Notes: generated by a model not told the origin, from the letters alone. A DNA stretch of 64,000 nt from Vanilla planifolia (GCA_023846275.1 JAIUJO010000148.1:564001-628000); one strand, 5' to 3'. Positions 51,826-63,921 are shown, counted from the first letter of the stretch. Made by a program: numbers and translations.

Positions 51826-54800
51826 CTCTAGCCTTTCCTTGCCTAACCTAACCTTTCCCAACTCTACTCTGCTCTACTATCCTCTACTCTGCTCTACTCT
51901 ACTCCACTCTGCTCTACTCTACTTTGTTATACTCTATTCTACTCTACTATACTTTGCTTTATTATACTCTATCCTAGCCAACCCTAATCAAGCTGTACTC
52001 TACTCTACTTTAATCTACTCTAGCCTAGCCTAGCCTACCCTAGCATAGCCTTTCTTAGCCTGGCATAGACTAACGTAGCTCTACTCTACTTAACCTAGCT
52101 TTGCTTAGCCTAACTTAGCTCAACCCTGCTCTACTCCATTCTACTCTACTCTACTCTATTCTACTCTACTCAACTCTAGCCTTTCCTAGGCTAGCCTAAC
52201 TTAACTCAACTCTACTAATCTCTACTCTGCTCTACTCTGCTCTGCTCTACGATGCTTTTATCTTCTTTGCTTAGGTCTTCTTCTTTGCTCTACTCTACTC
52301 TACTCTGTTATGCTATGACTCTGCTCTCTTATCCTCTCCTCTCCTCTAATCTACTCTACTTTACTCTACTCTACTCTACTCTACTCTACTTTACACAATT
52401 CTACTTTAGCCTAGCTTAGTTAAGCATAACAAACCCTAGCCTAACCTAACCTAACCTATCTCTACTCTGCTTTACTCAACTATACTCTACTCTACTCTAC
52501 TATACTCTAATCTATTCTACTCTACTCTACTCCACCCTAAACTAGCCAAATGTAACCATACCTTACTCTACTCTATTCTATCCTACACTACTCTACTCCA
52601 GCATAGCTTAGCCTAGCCTAGCCTAAACTAGGTTTGCTCAGCATATCTCTACTTTACTTGACTCTACTCTGCTCTACTCTTCTCTATTCTACTCTAGTCA
52701 GGCCTAGTCTAGCCTATCTTAACCTAACCTAGCTTTACTCTACTCTACTCTTCTCTAGTCTACCCTACTATACTCAACTCTACTTTAACCAAGCCTACTC
52801 TAACCTAGCCTCACCTAGCTCTGCTCTACTATACCCTACCTTGCTCTGCTCTTCTCTATTTTTTACTTTTATACTCTTCTCTTTTCTACTCTGCTCTGCT
52901 CTTCTCTATTCTACTCCATTCTACTTTGTTCTGATTTGCTCTTCTCTGCTTCACTCCTCTCTACTCTGTTCTACTATGCTATTCTCTGCTCTACTCTATT
53001 CTACTCTACACTTCTCAACTCTACTCTACTCTATTCTAATTTAGTTTAGCCAAGCCAACCTAACCTAATAAAGCTTTACTCTACTCTACTCAACTCTACT
53101 CTAGCCTAGCTTAACCTAGCCTAGTCTCACCTAGCCTAGTCTAACCTAGCTCTACTCTACTCTACTCCACTCTACTCTATTATAATCTACTCTACTCGAA
53201 ACTGGCCTAACCTAACCTAGTCTAGTTGAGCCTAACCTAGGTCTACTATACTCTACTCTTCTCCACTCTACTCTGCTCTACTCTACTTTACTCTACTCTA
53301 CTTTGCCCTACTGTACTTTATGCTTCTCTGCTCTTCTCTACTCTACTCAACTCAACTCTAACCTTGCCTAGTCTAGCCAAACGAAGCTCTACTATACTCT
53401 ACTTTACTAAACTTTACTTTAGCCTAATCTAGCATAGCCTACCTTAGCCTAGCCTAACCTAGCTTAGCCTAGCCTAACCTAGCTCAACTCTACTTTACTC
53501 TACTCTACTCTACTCTCGATTAGCTTAGCCTAGCCAAGCCTAACCTAGCTCTACACTACTCTACTATACTCTAGCATAGCATAGCAGAGCTTAACCAAGC
53601 CTAACTTCGCCTCGCCTAGCTTGGCATAGCCCAACTTAGCTCTACTTTTCTCTACTCTGCATTTCTCTACTCTACTCTGCTTTACTATTCTCTACTTTAT
53701 GTTGATATGCTTTGTTCTGCACTACTCAGCTCAGTTTGCTCTCCTCCACACTACTCTACTCTATTATACTCTAGCATAGGCTAGCGTAATCTAACTCTAC
53801 TCTATTTTACTCTACTCTTCACTACACTAACATAGACAAGCATAACCAAGTCAATCCTAACTCTATTCTACTCTACTCTTCTCTACTCTAGTTTATCCTA
53901 GCCTAACCTAGGTGTACTCTACTATGTTTTGCTCGACTCTACTCTACTCTACATTACTCTTCTCTACTTTACTATACTGTAGCTTAGCCTAGGCTAACCT
54001 AGCTCTACTCTACTCTACTTTACTATACTCTACTATCTCTACTCTACTCTACTTTACTCTACTCTTCTATACTCTACTCTAGCGTAGCCTAACCAAGCAT
54101 AGCCTAGCCTAACCTAGCTAGAATCTATTCTACTCTAATCCACTCTACTGTGCTATGCTCTACTCTACACTACTCCACTTTATTCTCTACTACTCTATTA
54201 TACTCTGCTCTATTCTACTCTACCCTACTCTACTCTATCCTTGCCTTGCTTAGCTAAGCATACTCAAACCAAGCCTAGCCTAACCAATCATTTGCTCTAC
54301 TCTAGTTTACATTAATCTATTCTACTTTAATCTATTATATTCTACTCTACTCTTACTTAGCCTAGCCTAACCTAGCTATAGTTTACTCTACTCTAATCAA
54401 CCCAACTCTACTCCACTCTAGCCTAGCCTAGCCTAGCCTTGCCTAACCTAGCTCTTATCTACTCTACTCTGCTCTACTCTACTCTACTCTACTCTTCTCT
54501 ACTCTACTATGCTCTACTCTACTCTACTCTACTTTGCCTTACTTCACTATACTCTGCTCTGCTCTACTGTACTCCATTCCGCTTTGGCCTAGCCTAGCGT
54601 AAGCTAACCTAGTTCTACTATACTCCACTCCACCCTATTCTACACTTGCCAAGCCTAAGCTAACCTAGCCTAACCTAGCTCTACTCTACTCTACTCTACT
54701 CTACTCTACTCTAACCTAGCTTAGCCTTGCTTAACCTACCTTAGCTCTGCCTAACCTAGCTCTACTCTACTCTACTCTTCTCTTCTTTGCTTTGCTTTAC

Positions 54801-55978
54801 AAAGCTCTGCTCTACTCTATTCTACTCTACTCTACTCTACTCTACTCTACTCTACCCAACTCAAGCATAGCTTTGCCTTGCCAAGCCTAAACTAGCTCTA
54901 CTCTACTCTATTCTACTCTACTCTTACTTAGCCAAGCCTAATAGTTCCTACCCTAGCCTAGTATAGCCTAGCTTAGGCTAAGCTAGCTCTACTAAACTCT
55001 ACTCTATTATACTCTACTATACTCTACTATACTCTACTCTACTGTACTCTACTCTATTATAACTGAGCCTGATTTAGCCTAGCCAAATCTAGCTCTACCC
55101 TACTCTACTCTACTTCACTCTTGCCTAGCCTAGCTTAGCCAAGGCTAGCCTAGCCTAGCCTAAAGTTGCTCTACTCTACTTTGCTCTACTATGCTCTATT
55201 CTACTATACTTTACTCTACTCTACTCTAGCCTATCCTAGCTAGCCTAACCTAACTTTACTCTACTTTACCCAACTCTACTATACTTTAATCTAGTCTACT
55301 CTTACTTAGCCCAGCTAAGCCATACTTTACTCTACTCTACCCTATACTACTCTACTCTACTCTATTCTTGCTTAGCTAGTTAGCATAGCCTAGTCTAACC
55401 TAACCTCGCTCTACTCTACTTTACTTTACACTACTCTACTTTGCTCTACTCTACTCTTCTCTACTCTACTCTACTCTATTATACTATACTCTTCCCTAGC
55501 TTAACCTAGCTTTGCTCTATTATACTCTACTCTCCTCTACTCTACACTAGCCTAGCCTAACCAAATTTAATCAATGCTACTCAACTCTACTCCTCTCTAC
55601 TTTACCATACTCTAACCTAGCTTAGCATAGCCTAACGTAACCTAGCTCCACTCTACTCTATTCATGCCCAACCTAACCTAGTATAACCTAGCACTTCTTT
55701 ACTTTACTCTGCTCTGTACTGTTTTGCATGACTCTACTTTGCTCCACTTTGCTCTTCTATATGTAGTACTACTCTGCCCTGCTCTACTCTACTCTATTCC
55801 ACTTTGCTCTCTTCTGCTCTGCTCTACTCTATTATACTCTACTCTACTTTAGCCTTACCTCACTCAGCTTAGCCTAACTTATCCTTTCTCTACTCTACTC
55901 TACTATACTCTGGCTAGCCTAGGCTTGCCTAGCCTAGCCTAACCAAACTTTACTATAATCTACTCTACTCTACTCTAC

Positions 55979-56098
55979 TCTTCTCTCCTCTACTCTACTT
56001 TACTTTACTCTACTCAACTCTACCCTACTCTACACAACTCTTCTCTACTCTACTCTACTTTACTTTACTCTACTATACTCTACTTTACTTTACTCCAC
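55979..56098 (+). repeat. 60-bp tandem duplication
   Basis: TTCTCT(C/A)CTCTACTCTACTT is followed by TACTTTACTCTACT at 55981 and again at 56041, exactly 60 bp apart. The second half diverges. The TTTACTTTACTC variant pair recurs a third time at about 56080-56095. Confidence 0.6.
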
Positions 56099-57014
56099 TC
56101 TACTCCACTCTTATCTACTCTACTCTACTCTACTCCACTCTAACATTATTTAGGCTAGCTTAGCTAAGCATAACCTTACTCTATTCTACCCTACAAACTC
56201 TGCTTTGCTCTGCTCTACTCTGTTATGCTCTACTCTACCCTACTCAGCTCTGCTTAGCTCTGCTTTACTCTATCTTACTCTGATTTATGCTGCTCATCTC
56301 CTCTACTCTAATTTACTCTTCTCTACTCAACTCTACTCTACTCTACTCTAACCTAGCCTAACTTAGCCATGCCTAGCCTAGTATAACCTAGCCAAGCTTT
56401 ACTCAACTCTGTGCTACTCAACTCTTTCCTTTTCTACTGTACTATGCTCTGCTCTTCTCTACTCTTCTCTCCTCAACTCTACTCCACTCCACTCTACTCT
56501 ATTCGACTCTTGCCTAGCCTAGCCTATCCACTCTAACTTAACCTAGCTTAGCCTGCCTAGGTAAATCATGCTATACTCTACTCTACTCTACACTAGCCAG
56601 CCTAGCTTAACTTGGCTCTACTCTGCTTAGGTTTGCTCAGCTCTTCTCTACTCTGCACTACTCTACTCTACTTTCCACTACTTTGCTTCACTCTACTCTA
56701 CTCTTCTCTCTATATGACTATACTTGAGCCTAGCCTTGCCTAGCCTACACTTGCCTAGGCCTAACAAAGCTTTACTATACTTTACCCTTCTCTAATCTAC
56801 TCTACTATACTCTACTCTATTATACTTTAACTTAGCCTAGCCTAGCCTAACCTAGCCTGGCCTAACCTAGCTCTACTCTACTCTATTCTATTCTACTCTA
56901 CTCTATTCTACTCTACTATACTCTACTATAGCCTAGCCTAGTTTAGCCTAGCCTATCCTAGTTCTACTCTTCTCTACTCTACTCTGCTCTACTTTACTCT
57001 TCTTTTCTCTACTC

Positions 57015-57347
57015 TACTCTATTCTACTCTACTCTACTATACTATTCCTTAACCTAGCACATCCTAACTAAGCTCTACTCTACTCTACTCTACTCTACTC
57101 TACAATACTCTACTCTAGCTGAGCCTAGCCTACCTTAGCCTACCCTAGCCTAAGCTAGCTCTGCTCTACTCTACTTGACACTACTCTACTCTACTATACA
57201 CTTCTCTTCTCTCCTCTACACTACTCTACACTACTCTACTCTAACTAATCCTAACTTAGCTTTACTCTACTCTACTCTAGCTTAACCCAGCAAGCCTAAC
57301 CTAACTTTGCTCTACTCTACTATGCTATGCACTTTTATGCTTTTCTA
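57015..57347 (+). repeat. About 330-bp higher-order repeat, copy 1
   Basis: First of two adjacent copies. Landmarks in order: ATTCCTTAACCTAGCA at 57044, CTGAGCCTAGCCTACCTTAG near 57119, ACTTGACACTACTC near 57173, CTTCTCTTCTCTCCTCTACA near 57197, TTAACCCAGCAAG at 57282 and TATGCTAT at 57321. All recur downstream in the same order. It spans several A and B blocks. Confidence 0.85.
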
Positions 57348-57680
57348 TGCTTTGCTCTACTCTACTCTACTATATTATTCCTTAACCTAGCATATCCTAA
57401 TCGAGCTCTACTCTACTCTACTCTACTCTATAATACTCTGCTCTGGCTGAGCCTAGCCTACCTTAGCCTACCCTAGCCTAAGCTAGCTCTACTCTACTCT
57501 ACTTGACACTACTCTACTCTACTATACTCTTCTCTTCTCTCCTCTACACTACTCTACACTACTATACCTAACCAAACTTAACTTAGCTTTACTCTACTCT
57601 ACTCTAGCTTAACCCAGCAAGACTAACATAGCTTTACTCTACTCTACTATGCTATTCTCTTTTATGCTTTGCTCTATTCT
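57348..57680 (+). repeat. About 330-bp higher-order repeat, copy 2
   Basis: Carries the same landmarks as copy 1, at offsets falling from 333 (ATTCCTTAACC) to 328 (ACTTGACAC) to 327 (TTAACCCAGCAAG and TATGCTAT). The copies therefore differ by one whole pentamer and one single base. The right end lacks a short ATGCTTTTCT stretch present in copy 1. Confidence 0.85.
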
Positions 57681-60600
57681 ACTATCCTCTACTCTGCTCT
57701 ACTTTACTCTAACTAAACCAAACCTAGCCTAGCCAAAATTAGCTCAACTCTAATCTACTGTATACTACTATACTCTATTATACTCTATTATACTCTACTA
57801 TAAGCTAGCATAGCTTAGCCTAACCTAGCTATACTCTTCTTTACTCTGCTCTGCTCAACTCTACTCCGCCTTACTCTACTCTGCTCTACTCTACTCTACT
57901 CTACTCTACTCCTCTCTACTCTACTCAAATCTACTCTTCTCTACTCTACTCTGCTCTACTTTGCTTTACTCTACTCTACTCTATTCTAGCCTTTCTTATT
58001 CGAGCCTAGCTTAGTCTAACTAAGCTCTAGTCCACCATAGTATACTTTACTCCACTCTAGCCTCGTTTAGCTTAGCATAGCCTAGCCTTGCCTTGCCTAC
58101 CTCTATAATACTCCACTCTACCCTACTCTACTCTACTCTTTTCTACTCTACTTTACTCTACTCTACTCTACTCTAACAAACCGTAGCCTAGCTTAGCCTA
58201 ACCTAGCTCTACTCTACTTTCCTCTTGCTTAGCCTAACCTAACTTTACTCAGCTCTGCTCTACACTACTTTACTCTTTTTTGCTTCGCTCTGTTCTTCTC
58301 TACTCTATTCTACTCTACTCTACTCTACTCTACTATACACTTGTTTAGCCTAGGCTAACCTAACTATACTCTACTCTACTTTACTATACTCTACTTTAGC
58401 CTAACATAGCCCACCCTAGCCAGCTTACCCAAACCTAGAATTACTCTACTATACTCTACTCTACTATACTCAACTCTACCCTATTATACTCTACTCTACT
58501 CTTACCTAGCCTAACCAAGCTGTACTCTACTTTAGCCTAGCCTAGCCTAACCTAGCATAGCATAGCCTTGCCTAGCCTAACCATGCTCTACTCTACTCTA
58601 CTTTGCTTTGCACTACTCTGCTATGCTCTACTTTGTTATACTTTTCTCTACTCTAATCTGCTTTACTCTACTCTACTATGCTTTAGTCTGATCTATTATA
58701 CTCTACACTATTCTACCATGCTCTGCTCTTCTCTCCTCCACTCTACCCTACTCTACTCAACTCTAACCTAACCTAGCCTAGCCTTACCTAACCTAGCTCT
58801 ACTCGTCTCAGCTCTTCCCCACTCTACTCTAGCTAATCCTACCTAACCTAACTCCACTTTGCTTTTCTCTACTCTACTCTACTCGTCTCTATTCTACTCT
58901 GCTTTGCTCTTCTCTACTTTACTTTATTCTACTATACTCTACTAAACTCTAGCTTAGCCTAGCCTATCCTAGCAAACCCTAGCCTTGCTTAGCTTAGCCT
59001 AACCTAACCTAGCTCTACTCTACTCCACTCTACTCAACTTTAGTCTAGTCTAGCATAGCCTAGCCTAACCTAACTCTACTATACTGTACTCTACTCCACT
59101 ATACTCTACTCTACACTACCCCACTCCATTATACCCTACTCTACTCTATTCTAAACTAGCATAGCCTAGCCTAACTTAGTATAGCTTAGCCTAACCTAGC
59201 TATACTACGCATTGCTTTTCTCTGCTCCACTTTGCTCTACTCTGTTCTGCTATTCTCTACTCTGCTCTTCTCTACTATACTCCTCTCTGCTCTACTCTAT
59301 ACTACTCTACTCTACTCGACTCTAGCCTAGCCTAGCCTAGACTAGAGTAGCCCAACTAAGCTCTGCTCTACTCTACTCTAGCCTAGCTAACCTAATGAAA
59401 CTTTATTCCACTCTACTATTCTTTACTATATTATACTCTACTCTACTCTAACCTAGCCTTTCTTGGCCTATCCTAACTATACCCTTCTCTACTCTAATCT
59501 AGCCTACCCTAGCCAAGCTTATAACCTTGCTCTACTCTACATTGCTCAGCTCAGCTCTATTCTGCTCTGCTCTACTCTACATTACTTTGCTCTGCTCTAC
59601 TCTGCTCTACTCTACTCTATTATACCCTAGCCCTGCTTAGCCTTGCCCAGCCTAGCTTTACTCTTCCCTACCCTACTTTAGCTTAACATAGCTTAACTTA
59701 GCCTAACCTAGCCTTGCCTATCCTAACCTAACCTAACACAACACTACTCTCCTCTACTCCACTCTACTCTACTCTACTCTTCTCTGCTCTACTCAATGTC
59801 AAATCGAGACTAGCTAACTTAACTCTACTCTATCTTAACCTAGCCTAACCTAGCTCTGCTCTACTCTGCTCTATTATGTTATGCTATGCTCTGCTCTAAT
59901 CAACTCTACTTTTCTCTGCTCTGCTTTACTTTGCTCTACTCTACTCTCCCCTACTCCACTCTACTCTACTTTGCTCACTACCCTTCTCTACTCTACTCTA
60001 CTCTGCTCTGCCTTACTCTACTCAACTATATGCTACTCTACTCTACTCTACTTTACTTTGTTCTAACCTAACCTAGTCTACCTTGCTCTTCTTTGACCTA
60101 CTCTACTTTACTCTACTCTACTCTACTCTATCCTACTCTACTCTGCTCTTCTCTGCTCCACACTACTCTGCTCTACTCTACTCTACTCTACTCTACTCTA
60201 CTCTACTCTGCTCTTATCTATGCTTCTCTATTCTACTCTAGCCTAGCCTAAACTAGACTAAGCTAACCTAGCTCTATTCTACTCTACTCTACTCTATTAT
60301 ACTCTGCTCTACTAAACTCTATCATATTCTAACCGAGCCTAGCCTAGCCTAACCCAATCTAGGTTAACTTAGCTCTACTCTACTCTGCTCTACTCTATCA
60401 ACTTTATTTTACTCTACTTTGCTTTGCTTTACTCTATTTTGTTCTGCTCTGCCCTACTTTGCTCTACTTTACTCTATGTTACCCTTGCCCAGCCTAGCCT
60501 AGCCTAACTTAACCTAACTCTACTCAACTTTACTCTACACTACTCTACTCTACTCTTCTCGAGCCTAGCCTAACCTAGCCTAGCCTAGCCTATCATTGCC

Positions 60601-63398
60601 TAGCTTAACCTAGCTCTACTATACTCTACTATACTATAGTCTACTCAGCTTTACTCTACTCTACTCAAACCTAGACTAACCTAGCTTAGCTTAGCCTAAC
60701 CTAACTCTTATCTATACTACTCTTCTCTTCTCAGCTCTACTCTACTTTGCTATACTCTTCTCTATTCTAATTTACTCTACTCAACTCTAGCATAGCCTAG
60801 CCTAACAAAGCTCTGCCTTACTCTACTTTACTCTACTATAGCCTAATCTTGCCTAGCCTACCCTACACTAGCCAAGCCTAACCTAGCTCTACTTTACCCT
60901 AACCAAGCCTAGCCTAGCATCATCTAGCCTAGCTCTCTACCATAACCATGCCTAGCCTAGCTTAGCCTAGCATTGATTAGCCTAGCCTAGCATAGCCTAA
61001 CCAAACTTTGCTCAGCTTTGCACTACACAACTCTACTCAACTATGTTTTGCTTTGCTCAGCTCTAGTCTACTCTATTCAACTCTACTCTATTGTACACTT
61101 GCCTAGCCTAGCTTAACCTAACTTAGCTCTACTCTACTCTACTCTACTCTACTCAAGCCTAACCTAGCCTAACCTAGCTTTGCTCTGCTATACTTTTACT
61201 TTCTCTGCTCAGCCTAGCCTATCCTAGCCTAGCTTATCGTTGCCTAACCAAGCTTAGCCCAACCTAATCTAGCATTACTCTACTCTTATTTACTCTTACT
61301 CTACTCTTCTATATTATACTCTATTCTTCTCTACTCTACTCTATTCTACTCTACTCTAATTTTCTCTATTTTGTTGTACTTTACTTTATTATACAATGCT
61401 TTGCTTTTCTCTCCTCTACCTTGTACTACTTTACTCCATTCTACTCTACTCTACTCTACTCTAGGCTAGCCTAACCTAGCTCTACTCTAGTCTAATCTAC
61501 GTTAACCTAGTCTAGCCTAGCCTAACCAAATCTAACTCTAGTTTACTCTACTTTGCTCTAGCCTAGCCTAGCTTAAACTAGCCTTACTCTACTCTATTAT
61601 GCTCTTCTCTACTTTTAACTACTCTACTCTGCTCTACCTCACTCTGCTCTACTCTACTCCTCTCTTCTCTATGCTACTCTATAAATTATGCTCTAGCCTA
61701 GCCTAACTTTGCTCTACTCTAATTTACTCTACTCTACTCTAGCCAAGATTAGCCTAGCCTTGCCTAAACGTGCTTAACCTAGCCTAGTTACACCTAGTTC
61801 TACTCTACTCTACTCCAGTCTACTCTACTCTACTCTATTTTAACCTATCCTCGCCTAGCCTAGCCAAACAAGCTTTACTCTACTCTAGTCTAGCTTAACA
61901 TAGCTCTACTCTACATACTCTACTCTAATCGACTCTACTCAACTCTATTCTACTCTACTTTACTCTATTTTAGTCTACTCTACTCTACTCTTCTCTACTC
62001 TACTCTAACCTAGCCTAGCCTAACATAGCTTTACTCTATGCTGCTTTAGCCTAGCTTAGCCAAACCTAGATCTACTCTACTCTACTATACTCTATTCTGC
62101 TCTATTCTGCTCTACTCTACTCTCTTCTCCTCTACTGTACTCTACTCTAATTTATTCTACTCTACTTTACACTACTATACTCTACTCTAACCTAAACTTG
62201 CCTAAGCTAGCCTAACCTAGCTCTACTTTACTCTGCTCTACTCTATTGCACTCTACTATAGTCTACTCTAGTCTAGTCAACTCTATCCGAGCCTAGCCTA
62301 GCTGAGCCTTGCCTTGCCTAACCTAACTCGACTCTGCTCTACTTTGGTCTACTTTTCTCTACTTTATTGAACTCTGCTCTGCTCTTCACTGCTCTACTCT
62401 TCTCTACTCCACTCCACTCTTATCTTGCCTAGCTTAGGCTAGCCTAACTTAGTTCTACTCTACTTTGTTAAGCTCTGCTTTTCTTTTTACTACTCTACTC
62501 CACTCTACTCTACTCTACTCTGCTTATTTTTTGCCTACTCTACTATGGTCTACTCTTCTCTACTTCAATCTACTCTATTATACTATGGCCTAGCCTAGCC
62601 TAGCCTAACCTAGCTCTACTACTCTACCCCACTTTACTCTACTCTAGGTTAGCTTAGCCAAGCCTAGCTTATCCTAGGCTAACCAAACCTAGCCAAGCCT
62701 AACCTAACCTAGTTCTACTCTACTCTACTCTAACATACCCTAGTCTATCCTAGCCTACCTAGATCCATTCTATTCTAATCCATCCTAGCCTTGCCTATCC
62801 TACTCTAGCTCTGCTTTACACTGCTCTACTCTGCTCTAGTCTACTCTACTCTAGTTTACTTTAGTCTACTCTACTCTACTTTAAACTAGCCCAGCCTAGC
62901 TTAGGCTAACCAAGCTCTACACTACTCTGCTAACCTAGCCTAACCTTCCTCTATTTTGCTCAACTCTACTCAAATATGCTTTACTCTACTCTACTCTACT
63001 CTACTTATCTCTGCACTACTTTGCTCTACTCTGCTCTACTTTGCTCTTCTCTACTCTGCTCTACTATACTTTATTATACTAAGCTTTGCTATGTTTTGCT
63101 CTTTTTTGCTCTACTCTCCTCATCTCTACTCTACTCTAACCTAGCTTAGCCTAGCCTAGTCAAATCAAGCTATACTCTACTCTACTCTACTCTTGCCTAG
63201 CCTAGCTAGCCAAGCTTATCTTAGCCAAACCTAACCTAGCTCTACTCTACTCTACTCTACTCTAGTCTACTCTACTCTACTCTACTCTACTTTAACCTAG
63301 CCTAGCTTATCCTAACCTAACTTAACTATTCTCTGCTCTACTTTACTCTAGCCTAGCCTCACCTTGCCAAGCCTTTCCTAACCTAACATAACTCTACT

Positions 63399-63403
63399 AT
63401 ACT
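63399..63403. other. Candidate 5-bp target-site sequence ATACT
   Basis: These are the last satellite bases before the TG of the LTR-like element. Ty3/gypsy integration duplicates 5 bp, so ATACT should reappear just past the far end of the element, followed by satellite in the same phase and orientation. The far end is outside the window. Confidence 0.4.
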
Positions 63404-63553
63404 TGTTATACCCGGTAAAATATTATAGGTTTAATCTTCAATAATTCAATTGTGGCTTGGATGATTTCAGATCGACAGTAGGATGAGCCAGGAGCTCAAT
63501 TGGAGGCTATTGGAATTTCTGAAATTTTATGGGGATTTTTCGGAGCACCGAGA

Positions 63554-63569
63554 TTTTTTTTAAAAAAAA
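63554..63569. repeat. T8A8 homopolymer palindrome in the LTR
   Basis: Eight T residues are directly followed by eight A residues, in an A/T-rich stretch that continues to about 63598. It marks the boundary between the A/T-rich first 200 bp and the GC-rich middle of the LTR. No function can be read from it. Confidence 0.7.
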
Positions 63570-63617
63570 CGAAATTTGGATTTTTATTTTCTTTTTTACC
63601 GCGCGTGAACCGGACCG

Positions 63618-63693
63618 GAGCGGTTCAGCGAAGGCTGAGCGGTTCAGCGAAGGCGGAGCGGTTAAGCGAAGACGGGCGGTTCGCCGAGGTGCG
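63618..63693 (+). repeat. 19-bp GC-rich tandem repeat in the LTR, three clear copies and a diverged fourth
   Basis: GAGCGGTTCAGCGAAGGCT (63618-63636) is followed by copies at 63637-63655 (one change) and 63656-63674 (TTAAGCGAAGACG variant), then a diverged copy GGCGGTTCGCCGAGG from 63675. Each copy carries several CG dinucleotides, in contrast to the satellite. Such short internal repeats occur in LTR regulatory regions, but a role here is only a guess. Confidence 0.85.
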
Positions 63694-63847
63694 TTTGCGC
63701 GTGCGTTTTGATAAGCCGCGGATAAGCGGATCGGACGGACGAGATCAGCGGTGGAGATTAACCGGCTGATCGAGTGTTAAGCGGCGTTTTTAGAAGGTCA
63801 ACCGGCGCTTAATGGGTCTTAACGGGTTATTACCAGTTTAAGCTGGG

Positions 63848-63854
63848 TATTTAA
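63848..63854 (+). promoter_or_regulatory. Possible TATA-like box of the LTR promoter
   Basis: TATTTAA lies in GGGTATTTAACCCGAAC, itself near-palindromic (GGGT...ACCC). About 20-25 bp downstream is GTTAGGGTTTCG, a plausible transcription start region for a plant LTR. This rests on spacing and motif only, and other A/T-rich stretches exist upstream. Confidence 0.3.
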
Positions 63855-63880
63855 CCCGAACTGTTCGGCTGTTAGGGTTT

Positions 63881-63921
63881 CGAACGGCGGCTAGAGGCGA
63901 AGCGTTCGCGGCGAACGGCGG
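63881..63921 (+). repeat. Direct repeat of CGAACGGCGG in the LTR
   Basis: CGAACGGCGG occurs at 63881-63890 and 63912-63921, 31 bp apart, in a CpG-dense stretch just after the presumed transcription start region. Confidence 0.6.

Larger units (their letters stand above)
22369..63403 (+). repeat. Bipartite pentanucleotide satellite, right arm (pyrimidine-rich + strand)
   Basis: This is the same satellite as the left arm in the opposite orientation, about 41 kb long and without a further flip. Runs of CTCTA (variants CTCTG, CTTTA, CTATA, CTCAA, CTCCA, CTGTA, CTCTT) alternate with runs of GCCTA/ACCTA (variants GCTTA, GCATA, GCCAA, GCCTT). Almost every B block ends in CCTAACCTAGCTCTACTC, while the A-to-B change is usually CTCTAGCCTAGCC. 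Block lengths vary. A blocks run from a few units to over 300 bp (for example 36132-36533 with few B units), and most B blocks are 25-60 bp. No transposon, RNA gene or ordinary coding sequence interrupts the arm before 63404. The right edge is cut by the LTR-like sequence. Confidence 0.97.

Noticed and set aside
1-63403. Open reading frames of 60-152 codons along the array, on the minus strand before 22.4 kb and the plus strand after
   Set aside because: All translate to degenerate LLYST repeats dictated by the 5-bp period. They end wherever B units bring TAA or TAG, overlap each other in alternative frames, and have no gene-like composition or domain.
22369-63403. CRISPR-like alternation of repeats and spacers (constant CCTAACCTAGCTC between variable blocks)
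   Set aside because: The variable parts are themselves pentamer repeats of uneven length, there are no unique spacers, and no cas genes are present.
63500-63769. 89-codon open frame within the LTR-like sequence (and an overlapping 60-codon one)
   Set aside because: It crosses the A/T-rich tract and the 19-bp repeats, has no recognisable domain, and the two frames overlap. More likely chance openness of GC-rich LTR sequence.
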